From Amycolatopsis bullii (GTDB lineage: Bacteria > Actinomycetota > Actinomycetes > Mycobacteriales > Pseudonocardiaceae), in contig NZ_BNAW01000011.1 of assembly GCF_014654205.1 (NCBI RefSeq), positions 62,001 to 126,000 on the forward strand: a stretch of DNA of 64,000 nt, written 5' to 3'. A program made the translations under genes and the position numbers. Below, in pieces: positions 51,716 to 60,728 of the stretch. A model generated the notes under the pieces. It saw only the letters and a list, made by a program, of their open reading frames with translations. It searched no databases and was not told the DNA's origin. How positions within the stretch are numbered: the first letter of the stretch is position 1; each line of letters begins with the position of its first letter.

Positions 51716-51747
51716 ATCTCCACCAATGGGCATGAGAGGTTTCCATT

Positions 51748-52944
51748 ATGACTTCGAGAGCAGCGCAGCTCCGGTCCGTCTTCCTCGCCGCCGCACTGGC
51801 CGTCACCGCGACGGTTTCCGGGGTCCACCCGGCCACCGCCACCACGCAGGCGAATGCCGCGCAGATCGTGTCCGACATGGGCGCCGGGTGGAATCTGGGA
51901 AATCAGCTGGAAGCCAGCAGCAACGGCGTTCCCAGTGAAACGGCGTGGGGTCAGCCGGCCGTCACCCAAGCGCTCATCGACAAAGTCAAGGCCGCCGGGT
52001 TCAAAACCATCCGGATTCCGATTTCCTACCTGAACCACATCGGCGCCGCGCCGGGCTACCAGGTCAACACGGCCTGGCTGAACCGGATCCAGCAGGTCGT
52101 CGACTACGCCTACAAGCGCGGCCTGTACGTGCTGATCAACATGCACGGCGACGGCTACAAGAGCGTCAACGGCGCCTGGCTGATCTGCGACTCCGGCGAC
52201 CAGGCCACCATCAAGGCCAAGTACCAGAAGGTCTGGCAGCAGGTCGCGGCCCGGTTCGCCGGCTACGACCAGCACCTGGTCATGGAGGCGATGAACGAGG
52301 AGTTCGACGGCCAGTACGGCACCCCGACGCAGCCGTGCTACTCGAACATCAACGCCTACAACCAGATCTTCGTGGACACCGTGCGCAAGACCGGCGGGAA
52401 CAACGGTTCACGCTGGCTGCTCATCGCCGGCTGGAACACCAACATCGACTACACCACCGGCAACTACGGTTTCGTGCTGCCGACCGACCAGTTCCGGTCC
52501 TCGTCCGTTCCGGCGAGCGAAAAACGGATCATGATCTCCGTGCACTACTACAGCCCGTGGGACTTCGCCGGCGAGGAGAACGGCACCATCACCCAGTGGG
52601 GCCGCAACTCCACCAACCCGTCGAAAAAGTCGACCTGGGGTCAGGAAGACTACCTCGACGCCCAGCTGAAAGCAGTGCGCGACGTGTTCGTCTCGAAGGG
52701 CTATCCGGCCGTCGTCGGCGAATACGGTTCCGTCGACAAGTCCGCGTTCGATTCCTCGAACAACCGCTACCGCGCGGACTTCGCGCGTGCCGTCGTGTCG
52801 ACGGCCAAGAAGTACGGCGCGGCCACCATTTACTGGGACAACGGCTACAACGGCCAGTACGGGCTGGGCCTGTTCGACCGGAACTCGACCACCGTGACCC
52901 ACCAGGGCATCATCGACGCCATCATGAGCGGGCTCGCCGGCTGA
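51748..52944 (+). CDS. Secreted GH5 endoglucanase (cellulase)
   Basis: 398 aa. Signal peptide SVFLAAALAVTATVSGVHPATA. GH5 landmarks: VSDMGAGWNLGNQLEA, GFKTIRIPISYL, GLYVLINMHGDG, acid/base Glu in VMEAMNEEFDG (NEE instead of the more usual NEP), ISVHYYSPWDF, nucleophile Glu in PAVVGEYGSVD, and ATIYWDNGYNG. It cuts beta-1,4-glucan internally, outside the cell. There is no carbohydrate-binding module. It is convergent with the GH9 gene and they share a terminator. Confidence 0.93.
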   Translation: MTSRAAQLRSVFLAAALAVTATVSGVHPATATTQANAAQIVSDMGAGWNLGNQLEASSNGVPSETAWGQPAVTQALIDKVKAAGFKTIRIPISYLNHIGAAPGYQVNTAWLNRIQQVVDYAYKRGLYVLINMHGDGYKSVNGAWLICDSGDQATIKAKYQKVWQQVAARFAGYDQHLVMEAMNEEFDGQYGTPTQPCYSNINAYNQIFVDTVRKTGGNNGSRWLLIAGWNTNIDYTTGNYGFVLPTDQFRSSSVPASEKRIMISVHYYSPWDFAGEENGTITQWGRNSTNPSKKSTWGQEDYLDAQLKAVRDVFVSKGYPAVVGEYGSVDKSAFDSSNNRYRADFARAVVSTAKKYGAATIYWDNGYNGQYGLGLFDRNSTTVTHQGIIDAIMSGLAG

Positions 52945-52965
52945 CGGGCGAGGCGGGACGGAGAA

Positions 52966-53006
52966 GCGGGCAGGCGCGCCGAGGGGGAGGAGGCGCACCT
53001 GCCCGC
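52966..53006. terminator. Shared terminator between GH5 and GH9
   Basis: GCGGGCAGG (52966-52974) pairs with CCTGCCCGC (52998-53006), and the stem continues inward by GCGCC/GGCGC after one mismatch. It lies between the convergent stop codons. Confidence 0.7.
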
Positions 53007-53064
53007 GGGGGAAACGCTAGCGGAGTGTCCGGGAGTTCGCCGATCGAACGCCCGGACGGCCTCC

Positions 53065-55941
53065 TCAGCTGCAGGTCTTCCCGTTCACGGCGAAGGACGA
53101 CGGGGCCGGGTTGCTGCCCGTGTGGCTGCCGTTGAACCCGATCGAGACGGACTTGCCCGGCGCGACCGAGGCGTTCCACGACATCGCCTTGGCGGTGACT
53201 TCGGCGCCGGACTGCGACCACGTCGCCGACCAGCCCTGGGTGACCTTCTGACCGGCCGGGAAGGCGAACTTCAGCGTCCAGTCCGGCCACGCCGTGGTTC
53301 CGGTGTTGGTCAGGGTGACGTAGGCCGTGAAGCCACCACTCCACGAGGTCGCCGAGTAGGTCACCGCGCAGCCGCCGGCCGGGGTGTCCGGCAGCGTCGT
53401 GAACTGCGTCGACGCCGAGTCGGGGCCGCTCAGGCCCGCACCGTTGCGGGCCACCACGACCAGGGTGTAGGCGGTCGACGGCGACAGCCCGGTCAGGGTC
53501 GCCGACGTCCCGGTGACCGTGGCGAGCACCTTGCGGGCCGCCCCGGTCACGCTCACGACGTCGTAGTTCTTGATCCCGCTTTCGGCGTCCGAAGACGCCG
53601 TCCAGGTCACCGTCGCGCCGGTGGCGGACACGCCGGACACGGCGGGCTTGCCGGCCGCGGCCGGGGCGGTCGTGTCCACCGCGGACGGCGACTTCTCCGC
53701 GGTCCAGTTCGCCAGCCAGGCCAGCGCCGAGTTCCAGTTGATGGCGACCTCGTTCACCGAGTACGCCTGGATGTCGTCGACGAAGCAGCGCTGGGGTGCG
53801 CAGCCGGCGAGCAGCCGGGCCGCGGTCGGGTCCTGCAGGCCGCTGTTGGGCCCGCCGGACAGCGCCCCGGGCGGCGCGGTCGGCAGTGACGGGTCCAGCT
53901 CGTGCGCCCAGAACCGGTGGTGCACGTTCTGCACGGCCTGGTCACCGTGGCCGGCGACGTAGGAGTAGTTCGCGGGGTTGCGGCCCAGCAGGTAGTCCAT
54001 CGCCCCGAACGCGCCGTCGCGGTACTTGTCCTGCTTGGTGAAGTCGTACGCCAGCGCCAGGACCACGCCGTTGTTGGCCACCAGGCCGTTGGATCCCCAC
54101 TCGTACGTGCCGTCGGCGGTGCGGTAGGGCGCGGGGTAGCCCATCCCCGCCATCTGGGCGAGGTGGCTGTCCGCCGTCGTGGTGATGGCGGTCTTGATGG
54201 CCGCGACGTCCGCCGCGGGCAGGTCGGTGGGCACCAGCGCGAGGGTGATGTCGCCGAGCGCCCCCGTCGAGCCCCAGTCGAAGCCGTGGGTGTTGAAGCT
54301 GACGCCCCGGTAGAGCGACGAACCGGTGACGTCGGTGCGGTACCCGCTCTTGCCGGTCGTCGCGAACAGCTCCGCGGCCGCCCAGTAGAACTCGTCGGTC
54401 ACGGTGTTGTCGCTGTAGGTGCCGCCGCCGGTGCCGTCGTTCGGGTCGGCCAGCACGTTCGGGTTGGCCTTCGCCGCGGCGTAGGCCTTCTCGGCCGCGG
54501 CGAGCAGCTTCGCCGAGTACGCCGGGTCGATGGTCTTCCACAGCCGGGACGCCTGCGCGGCGACCGCGGCCATGTTCAGCGTGGCCGCCGTGCTCGGCGG
54601 GGAGAGCCGGCGCGGCTGGCTGTCCAGCTCGGGCCGGGTCGGCAGCGCGGTCCACGCCGCGTCGTGGATCTTGTGGTGCACCATGCCGGCGTTCGGCTTG
54701 CCGTCGGGCACCTGCATGGACAGCAGGAAGTCGACCTCCCAGCGGGCTTCGTCGAGGATGTCCGGGACGCCGTTGTTCCGCTCCGGGATGGCCAGCTTCC
54801 CGTCGCCCAGCGCGCTCGCGTCGCCCAGCTTCAGCGCGCGCTCGTACTCGTCGAGCAGTTCCCAGGTCGCGATGCCGCCGTTGACGACGTACTTGCCGTG
54901 GTCGCCGGCGTCGTACCAGCCGCCGCGCACGTCGAGGGTGTAGCCGCAGTTCAGGTCCGACCGGCAGGGCACGTTGTTGTCGCCCTGGTTCGGCGCGACG
55001 TTGACGTGGCCCGCGGGCCGCGCGTAGTTCGCGCCCACGTACTGGGCGTCGATCGCGATCCCGCTGCGCTGGTGGTAGAAGAAGGCCAGCGAGTCGTAGC
55101 GCAGCTTCTTGAGCCCGTCCGCGGAGATGTCGAACGGGAAACTGGTCTCGGAGCCGACGGCCAGGGTGTAGCCGGTGCCCGCGGTGTCGTAGGCGGAGAA
55201 GTCGATGTCGTGGACGCTCTCGCCGGAGGCGGCGTCCGCGCCGCGGGGCCGGGTCTGGCCGGTGGTCACCGCGGTGCCGGCGGCGTTGCGCAACGTCCAC
55301 GTCACCGGTGTCGCCGAGCTGCTGATCAAGGTGGCGTGCTTGGGCAGGCCGGGGGTGTAGCTCTCCTGGTTCACCCGGATGCCGCTGGTCGGCGGCAGGC
55401 CGCCGGGCGGGATCACCCCGCCGATCAGCGAGATGTTGTCCAGGCAGACGGTGTTGTTCGCGGCCTGGCCGCCGAACCAGAAGGCCAGCTGGCCGTTGCC
55501 CGCGGCCGGGAAGTCCAAAGTGGACGTGAACGTGACGGTGAAGTGCTGGGCCGTCGGGGTGACCGTGAGGTCGGTGCGGGAGATCTGCCGGTAGGGCGAG
55601 ACGGCCTCGCCGGCGACGGCGGAGATCTGCTGGGTGGTCGTGGCGTGCGCGTCGAATGTGAGCGTGTACTGCTGTCCCGCCTCGAAGGGGACGCCGTTCT
55701 GGCCGGCCAGGGCGTCGTAGCCGTTGGCCGTGCCGCCGGTGACGTCGGTGCAGAACTCGCCGCCGGTGACGCGGCCGGTGGTCCCGGCCCCGGCCCACCA
55801 GGGGTCGAGGGTGCCACTGGCGAACGTGCCGTTGAGCAGCCGCTCGTAGTCCGCGGCGGACGCGGGAACGGAACCCGCCGTCAGCCCGAGCGTCGTCACC
55901 GCCAGCAACACCAGTCCAGCCCGGAATCTTCTGACCCGCAT
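53065..55941 (-). CDS. Secreted GH9 cellulase with CBM4, Ig-like, Fn3 and CBM2 domains
   Basis: 958 aa from the ATG at 55941. Signal peptide AGLVLLAVTTLGLTAGSVPASA. In order: CBM4/9 (~30-165; LLNGTFASGTLDPWW, DNISLIGG); CelD N-terminal Ig-like (~180-270; IRVNQESYTPGLPKHATL); GH9 catalytic domain (~275-715; RGGWYDAGDHGKYVVNGG with the catalytic Asp, VQNVHHRFWAHELD, and VNEVAINWNSALAWLANW with the catalytic Glu); Fn3 (~730-815); CBM2 (~855-958; CAVTYSATSWSGGFTAYVTLTNTG). It degrades cellulose processively outside the cell. A perfect CebR box lies 34 nt before the ATG, so it is probably induced by cellobiose. Confidence 0.95.
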   Translation of the reverse strand: MRVRRFRAGLVLLAVTTLGLTAGSVPASAADYERLLNGTFASGTLDPWWAGAGTTGRVTGGEFCTDVTGGTANGYDALAGQNGVPFEAGQQYTLTFDAHATTTQQISAVAGEAVSPYRQISRTDLTVTPTAQHFTVTFTSTLDFPAAGNGQLAFWFGGQAANNTVCLDNISLIGGVIPPGGLPPTSGIRVNQESYTPGLPKHATLISSSATPVTWTLRNAAGTAVTTGQTRPRGADAASGESVHDIDFSAYDTAGTGYTLAVGSETSFPFDISADGLKKLRYDSLAFFYHQRSGIAIDAQYVGANYARPAGHVNVAPNQGDNNVPCRSDLNCGYTLDVRGGWYDAGDHGKYVVNGGIATWELLDEYERALKLGDASALGDGKLAIPERNNGVPDILDEARWEVDFLLSMQVPDGKPNAGMVHHKIHDAAWTALPTRPELDSQPRRLSPPSTAATLNMAAVAAQASRLWKTIDPAYSAKLLAAAEKAYAAAKANPNVLADPNDGTGGGTYSDNTVTDEFYWAAAELFATTGKSGYRTDVTGSSLYRGVSFNTHGFDWGSTGALGDITLALVPTDLPAADVAAIKTAITTTADSHLAQMAGMGYPAPYRTADGTYEWGSNGLVANNGVVLALAYDFTKQDKYRDGAFGAMDYLLGRNPANYSYVAGHGDQAVQNVHHRFWAHELDPSLPTAPPGALSGGPNSGLQDPTAARLLAGCAPQRCFVDDIQAYSVNEVAINWNSALAWLANWTAEKSPSAVDTTAPAAAGKPAVSGVSATGATVTWTASSDAESGIKNYDVVSVTGAARKVLATVTGTSATLTGLSPSTAYTLVVVARNGAGLSGPDSASTQFTTLPDTPAGGCAVTYSATSWSGGFTAYVTLTNTGTTAWPDWTLKFAFPAGQKVTQGWSATWSQSGAEVTAKAMSWNASVAPGKSVSIGFNGSHTGSNPAPSSFAVNGKTCS

Positions 55942-55974
55942 TCGCCATCTCCTCGTCGTCGAGCTCGGCAAAAG

Positions 55975-55988
55975 TGGGAGCGCTCCCA
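55975..55988. promoter_or_regulatory. CebR box upstream of GH9
   Basis: TGGGAGCGCTCCCA is a perfect 14-bp palindrome identical to the CebR operator known from streptomycetes. CebR is a LacI-family repressor released by cello-oligosaccharides. It is placed between the GH9 start and its likely promoter. Confidence 0.88.
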
Positions 55989-56098
55989 GACAGGGCACTG
56001 TAATCATGCGCACACGGCTTTGGCAATGATCGGCATAGGAGGGTGGACGCGGTACCTGCCTTCGTCTATACATACCGGGGTCCCCGGGTCAGCCAACG

Positions 56099-56144
56099 CG
56101 AAATTTTCGAAACTTTCAGCGAAACCGAAAATGTTAACGCTAAC
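56099..56144. promoter_or_regulatory. GH27 upstream repeats and LacI-type half palindrome
   Basis: Four CGAAA repeats (starting at 56099, 56108, 56120 and 56126), including a TTTCGAAA palindrome, precede GTTAACGCTAAC (56133-56144). The latter is a near-perfect palindrome with central CG, typical of LacI-family operators. It lies 31 nt before the GH27 start and may bind a galactoside-responsive repressor. Confidence 0.5.
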
Positions 56145-56175
56145 TCTCGGTCCGCCCGTCCGGAAAGGGGCGACG

Positions 56176-57804
56176 ATGCCCGCTCGAACCCGTTCACGGA
56201 TCCTGCACTTGTTCACCGCCGCGGCCGCCGCGCTGTCACTGTCCGCCGTGGTCCCGCCGGCCGCCACCGCCGCGCCCGGGAGCCCGGCGGTCACCCCGCC
56301 GCTCGGCTGGAACAGCTGGAACAGCTTCGGCTGCAACGTCAGCGAGTCCACCATCCACCAGGCCGCCGACGCCATGGTCTCCTCCGGCATGCGCGACGCG
56401 GGCTACCAGTACGTCGTCGTCGACGACTGCTGGTTCGACCCGCAGCGCGACGCCCAGGGCAACCTGCGCGGCAACGCCTCGAAGTTCCCCAGCGGCATGA
56501 AGGCCCTCGGGGACTACATCCACGCCCGCGGCCTGAAGTTCGGCATCTACCAGGTGCCCACCGACCGCACGTGCGCCCAGCGCACCGGCACCTACCCCGG
56601 CTCGACCGGCAGCCAGGGCCACGAAGCCCAGGACGCCCGCACCTTCGCCTCCTGGGGCGTCGACTACCTGAAGTACGACTGGTGCTCCCCCGCCGGCACC
56701 CGCGACGAGCAGGTCAGCCGGTTCGGCCTGATGCGCGACGCTCTGCGCGGCACCGGGCGGCCCATCGTCTACAGCATCAACCCCAACAGCTACCACGCCA
56801 TCACCGGGGACAAGTACGACTGGGGCCAGGTCGCCGACCTGTGGCGCACCACCGAAGACCTGCTCGACATCTGGCAGAACGGCAACACCAACAGCTACCC
56901 GATGGGCGTCGGCAACGTCCTCGACGTCACCGCGCCGCTCGCCGCCCAAGCCGGTCCCGGGCACTGGAACGACCCGGACATGCTCGTCGTCGGGCGGCCC
57001 GGCCTGTCGCTGACCGAGTCCCGCGCCCACTTCGCGCTGTGGGCCCTGATGGCCGCCCCGCTGATGGCGGGCAACGACATCCGCACCATGTCCGCGGACA
57101 TCAGCGCCGTCCTGCGCAACCCGCGCCTGCTGGCCGTCGACCAGGACCGCCTCGGCGCCGGCGGCCGCCGGGTCCGCGACGACGGCAACGTCGAGGTCTT
57201 CGCCAAGCCGCTCTCCGACGGGTCCGTCGCCGTCGGGCTGCTCAACCGCGGCAGCGGCACGGCCACCATCACCACCACCGCGGCGCAGATCGGGCTGTTC
57301 GGGACCTCGTTCACCTTGACCGACCTGTGGACCGGCGCCACGTCGGCATCCAGCGGGTCGATCAGCGCGAGCGTGCCCGCCCACGGCGTCGCCGCCTACC
57401 GCGTCTCCGGCGGCACCCCGCTCGCCGCCACGACGTCCCGGCTGCGCGGCAACGGCTCGAACCGCTGCCTCGACGTCGACAACGCCTCCACCGCGTCCGG
57501 CGCGGGCACGCTGCTCTGGGACTGCCAGACCGCCGCCAACCAGCTGTGGACGACCTGGGAGAACGGCGAAATCCGGGTGTTCGGCGACAAGTGCCTCGAC
57601 GGCGGCGCGAGTGGCGCCCAGGTGACCAGCCGCTCGTGCACCGGCCAGAACAACCAGAAGTGGACCGTCGGGTCGGACGGCACCATTCGCAACGTCCAAT
57701 CAGGACTGTGCCTCGACGCCGAAGGGGCGGCGACCGCCAACGGGACGCGCGCGATCCTGTGGTCCTGCAACGGCCAGGCGAACCAGAAGTGGAGCCGCGT
57801 CTGA
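56176..57804 (+). CDS. Secreted GH27 alpha-galactosidase with C-terminal ricin-type CBM13
   Basis: 542 aa from the ATG at 56176, GGAAAGGGG upstream. Signal peptide HLFTAAAAALSLSAVVPPAATA. GH27 barrel: PPLGWNSWNSFGCNVSES, YQYVVVDDCWFDPQRDAQG, LKFGIYQVP, nucleophile Asp in YLKYDWCSP, and WNDPDMLVVG. A beta domain follows (~310-415), then a ricin-B lectin domain (~425-542) with QxW-like repeats (NQLWTTW, NNQKWTV, ANQKWSRV). It releases alpha-galactose from galactomannan or raffinose-type sugars. The stop codon lies within the left 19-bp target duplication of the IS element. Confidence 0.94.
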   Translation: MPARTRSRILHLFTAAAAALSLSAVVPPAATAAPGSPAVTPPLGWNSWNSFGCNVSESTIHQAADAMVSSGMRDAGYQYVVVDDCWFDPQRDAQGNLRGNASKFPSGMKALGDYIHARGLKFGIYQVPTDRTCAQRTGTYPGSTGSQGHEAQDARTFASWGVDYLKYDWCSPAGTRDEQVSRFGLMRDALRGTGRPIVYSINPNSYHAITGDKYDWGQVADLWRTTEDLLDIWQNGNTNSYPMGVGNVLDVTAPLAAQAGPGHWNDPDMLVVGRPGLSLTESRAHFALWALMAAPLMAGNDIRTMSADISAVLRNPRLLAVDQDRLGAGGRRVRDDGNVEVFAKPLSDGSVAVGLLNRGSGTATITTTAAQIGLFGTSFTLTDLWTGATSASSGSISASVPAHGVAAYRVSGGTPLAATTSRLRGNGSNRCLDVDNASTASGAGTLLWDCQTAANQLWTTWENGEIRVFGDKCLDGGASGAQVTSRSCTGQNNQKWTVGSDGTIRNVQSGLCLDAEGAATANGTRAILWSCNGQANQKWSRV

Positions 57805-57817
57805 ACAGCTTCGGCTC
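57799..57817. repeat. Left 19-bp target-site duplication of the IS element
   Basis: GTCTGAACAGCTTCGGCTC is repeated exactly at 60122-60140. It includes the GH27 stop codon and directly abuts the left inverted repeat. Confidence 0.85.
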
Positions 57818-57832
57818 CTGACTTGGCTCGAA

Positions 57833-58867
57833 TTAGTGCGCACCGCGGTCGTGGATGCGGGTGAGGGCATCGCGGAGGTCGTCGGGTAGCGGGTCGACGG
57901 CGGTGAGGGTGTGCTCGCCGGCCTGGATGTTGGTGGTGCGGTAGCGGCGGGTGGTGCGCACGAACTTCTTGATCGACCAGCCGGTGGTCTGCTCGATCCA
58001 CCTGCTGACGGCCAGGGCGGCGAACACGACCGTCAGGTGCGCGTCGGTCGATCACGAACTCGGCGGTGACGTCCGGGAGGTTGGTGACGTAGCCTTTGAG
58101 GCCGGCAAGGGCGCGTGCCTTGGCTTCCAGGGTCCGGTTGACACTCTTGGTGGCGCCGGTGAGCTGGATGAACCGGTTGCGTTTGACCGCGGTCTTGCCA
58201 GCGTCGGCCACGACCGTGACATCAGCCAGCTGGTGGGCATCCATGAACGCACGGATGGTCGGCAGCATCGTAGTGGTCTCGCCCCGGTTGCCCTGGAACG
58301 CGTTAACCATCAACGGAAACCCGCTTGCGTCGGTGAGCAGCCCGATCGTGATATGCGGCTCCAGGCGGCGTTCTTTGGAGAACCCGGGCTCACGGAACCC
58401 GTCCCCGGCATCGGTCTCGAAGTACAAGGTGGACACATCGTAGAGAACCAGTGACGCCGGCCCCAGATCAGCGGTGCGGGCGCGTCCAGCTTACTGGTCG
58501 GCTCGACGATCCGTGCCAGCACCAGTGATCGGAACACCTCGTCACCACCAGCGGCCTCCTCGAACCCCAACAGCTGGTAGGCGTGGCCGAGCGCGTCCCA
58601 CAGGTACCCCATCCGCGACGACGTGATCGCAAGCGGCCCACCACCAGCACCACTGCCGGCCTGCAACGCCGCGAAGTCCGGGCCAAAGTCGAGCTCGGGC
58701 TGCCCCACAGCCAGACGCTGCCTCGCCACCGCCTTGAGCGCCTCCAACGCCGCATCGTCATGCGCCGAGCCGATGTGCTCGATGTCCCGCGACCCGCGAC
58801 GCGAGGAGTGCACGATCTGCACCGCCCTGGCCCCCGACGCCGTCTTCACCGTGCGCACATACGCCAC
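57833..58867 (-). pseudogene. IS1634-family transposase, two internal deletions
   Basis: The ATG at 58867 starts MAYVRTVKTASGARAVQIV...DIEHIGSAHDDAAL, typical of IS1634-type transposases. At about 58490 the frame jumps from IVEPTSKLDA to PASLVLYDVSTLYFETD, losing roughly 90 residues. The middle (HITIGLLTDASGFPLMVNAF, VVADAGKTAVKRNRFIQL) keeps DDE Asp candidates. At about 58045 NLPDVTAEFVID jumps to AHLTVVFAALAVSRWIE, removing the IEKSFRMSK-type Glu region. The end IQAGEHTLTAVDPLPDDL is intact, 4 nt from the left inverted repeat. Confidence 0.85.
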
Positions 58868-58927
58868 GAGAGACAGCCTAGAACCGGCCGGTTAGTGCGC
58901 AGATTTTCGCCGTTCACACGACGAAAC

Positions 58928-58982
58928 CGCAGCTCAACAGCCAGACCCTACCCAAGATCAGCGATCTTGAGCCAAAGTCAGG
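58928..58982. repeat. Internal copy of the IS right end
   Basis: 55 nt nearly identical to 60068-60122 (one indel in each direction). It contains AAGATCAGCGATCTT, an inverted repeat, and GAGCCAAAGTCAG, a right inverted repeat spoiled by one extra A. This was probably the original right end. Confidence 0.8.
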
Positions 58983-58994
58983 TAAGGTGACGGA

Positions 58995-59351
58995 ATGGTC
59001 ATGCGGGTGGCGGTTCCCGTGCTGCCGTGCCGAGATGTGCAGGCAGCGCGGTCGTACTTCACGGACGTGCTCGGATTCGACACCATCTTCACCTGGGAGA
59101 CCCCACCTAGCTACGCGGCCGTGGTCCGCGACACCGCCGAGTTCCACCTGTACGCCGAAAGCAGCGTCGGCCCGGCCAGGGTGACGGTTGTCGTCGACGA
59201 CGTCGATTCCTGCCACGACGAGCTGCGCGCCCGCGGCGCCGACATCGTCGAGCCACTGGCTGACCGGCCCTACGGGATGCGCGACTTCAACGTACGGACA
59301 CCCGATGGGCACTTGTTGATCTTTACTCAGCCGCTTACCGAGTACGGGTGA
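58995..59351 (+). CDS. VOC (glyoxalase/bleomycin-resistance fold) protein, IS passenger
   Basis: 118 aa. It has the two beta-alpha-beta-beta-beta units of the vicinal oxygen chelate fold: VAVPVLPCRDVQAARSYFTDVLGFDTIF, FHLYAES, VTVVVDDVDSCHDELRARGADIVEPL, and MRDFNVRTPDGHLLIFTQ with the last metal Glu replaced by Gln. Members include glyoxalases and antibiotic-binding proteins; specificity unknown. AAGGTGACGG precedes the ATG. It begins only 13 nt after the internal right-end repeat, so its promoter may lie in the IS. Confidence 0.85.
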   Translation: MVMRVAVPVLPCRDVQAARSYFTDVLGFDTIFTWETPPSYAAVVRDTAEFHLYAESSVGPARVTVVVDDVDSCHDELRARGADIVEPLADRPYGMRDFNVRTPDGHLLIFTQPLTEYG

Positions 59352-59354
59352 CCA

Positions 59355-60067
59355 TCAGCGGACCAGCCGGAAGAATGACCGGACCTCGTCGACGAACAAC
59401 GCCGGCTGCTCGAACGCCGCGAAGTGCCGCCCTTGCCGGGCTCGTTCCAGTACCGGATGTTCGGGAACCGGCGCTCCGCCCACCGCCGAGACGGGCGCTG
59501 CAGCTCCTTGGGGAAGACCGAACAGCCGGTGGGTACGGTCACCGGCGCGCCGGCCGACCCGGAGATCCATTCGTTGACCTGCCGGAGGCTTTCCCAGTAC
59601 AGCCGGGCGGATGAGGCACCGGTGCCGGGCAGCCAGTAGAGCATCAGGTTGTCGAGCAGCTCATCCCCGGTAATAACCCGATGCAGGTCGCCACCGGAGT
59701 CGGTCCACGACCAGAACTTCTCGACGATCCAGGCGCAGAGGGCGGCCGGCGAGTCGACCAGCCCGTAGCCGACCGTCTGCGGCCGGGTCGACTGCTGCGC
59801 CGAGTATCCGGAGCCCCATTCGTCCGCCTCCCGCAGTGTCGCGAGCGCCGCCCGCCCGGCACCGGTGAGGTCGTCCAACGTGGCCGGATCGGGCGGTGCG
59901 AGCGGCGGCATGAGATGGATGCCGGCGACCCGATCGGGTTGCCGTTGACGATGCTCGTGGCGATGCTGGTGCCCCAGTCGCTGCCCTGGGCGCCGAACCG
60001 CCGGTAGCCGAGCCGGGCCATCAGCTCGCACCACGCGTCAGATATCCGCTCGATCCCCCACCCCCGG
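59355..60067 (-). pseudogene. Epoxide hydrolase (microsomal EH-like) fragment, IS passenger
   Basis: Minus-strand frames spell the C-terminal two thirds of an epoxide hydrolase: GIERISDAWCELMARLGYRRFGAQGSDWGTSIATSIV (nucleophile Asp), HLMPPLAPPDPATLDDL, VGYGLVDSPAALCAWIVEKFWSWTD, LLDNLMLYWLPGTGASSARLYWES, VPTGCSVFPKELQRPSRRWAE. Frame changes are near 59930 and 59440. The N-terminus ends abruptly at 60067, exactly where the second right-end repeat starts, so the gene was cut by the IS junction. Confidence 0.85.
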
Positions 60068-60122
60068 CGCAGCTCAACAGCCAGCACCCTACCCAAGATC
60101 AGCGATCTTGAGCCAAGTCAGG
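60068..60122. repeat. Terminal copy of the IS right end
   Basis: Matches 58928-58982 over 55 nt. Here the inverted repeat GAGCCAAGTCAG is intact and lies directly against the right target duplication, so this end was the one used in transposition. Confidence 0.82.
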
Positions 60123-60140
60123 TCTGAACAGCTTCGGCTC
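60122..60140. repeat. Right 19-bp target-site duplication
   Basis: Exact copy of 57799-57817, directly outside the right inverted repeat of the IS element. Confidence 0.85.
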
Positions 60141-60232
60141 TCACCTGACCGAGGGACACGACGCCGGTAACGCGCGGGCGGTAACGGAGCGATAACGAGG
60201 TACGGACCGTCCGACCGCAGGAGAACTTTCGC

Positions 60233-60466
60233 GTGGAAACACCGTGCCGAGGCCCCATCGACGTCACCCGGATCAGCGGGTTCGACACCGGCACCGCCGA
60301 CCCTGACGACCTCCGCCGCGCCGTTGCGGCGTCTCCCGGCTACACCCGGGCCGCCACCGAACAGCAACCCGCGGTGCTGGACATCGTGCTGCGGGTGGGC
60401 ACCACGCCCGTCCCGGAGCCGCGACGACGCCGCGGAGTCGTCGGGAGGCTGCTCCGCCGCTGGTGA
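60233..60466 (+). CDS. Small hypothetical protein
   Basis: 77 aa, GTG start with AGGAG 11 nt upstream. Starts METPCRGPIDVTRISGF and ends in a basic tail (PEPRRRRGVVGRLLRRW). Codon use is typical of real genes here and a strong terminator follows. No family recognised. It lies just beyond the IS element and could be a regulator-like or peptide gene; nothing points to a function. Confidence 0.55.
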   Translation: METPCRGPIDVTRISGFDTGTADPDDLRRAVAASPGYTRAATEQQPAVLDIVLRVGTTPVPEPRRRRGVVGRLLRRW

Positions 60467-60477
60467 CTCCGCGCACG

Positions 60478-60513
60478 AAAAAGCCGCGACCGACGTGTCG
60501 GTCGCGGCTTTTT
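60478..60513. terminator. Strong bidirectional terminator
   Basis: A 16-bp perfect stem (60478-60493 with 60498-60513), CGTG loop, A-run on one side and T-run on the other. It ends the small gene and can also stop transcripts from the secreted-protein genes coming from the right. Confidence 0.9.
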
Positions 60514-60728
60514 TCTGCGCCGGGTGGGGCCGGCTCACCGGTTCTCCCCCGATGGCCGGGGCCCCACCCGTGCCGGCGTCGGCGCCGGGTCGCTGCGTGC
60601 CCGGAACGGGGAACCGGAGTGTGCAGCTCGCTCCCTGTTCCGCACACGCAGTACGACGTCAGGCGCGGCGCCGTATTCCGCGCCTCGGCCGGCTTCCGCA
60701 CACACAACGGGCAGCCGGGCGCGGGGAC

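Larger units (their letters stand above)
57818..60121. mobile_element. IS1634/IS1549-like element with captured passenger DNA, 2304 bp
   Basis: The ends are 12-bp perfect inverted repeats: CTGACTTGGCTC at 57818-57829 and GAGCCAAGTCAG at 60110-60121. Exact 19-bp direct repeats lie directly outside both. The left half is a decayed transposase; the right half carries a VOC gene and a truncated epoxide hydrolase. A 55-bp copy of the right end also occurs internally (58928-58982), where one extra A spoils the inverted repeat. IS1634 and IS1549 are known for unusually long target duplications, which fits. The transposase is dead, so movement needed help in trans or preceded the decay. Confidence 0.8.
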
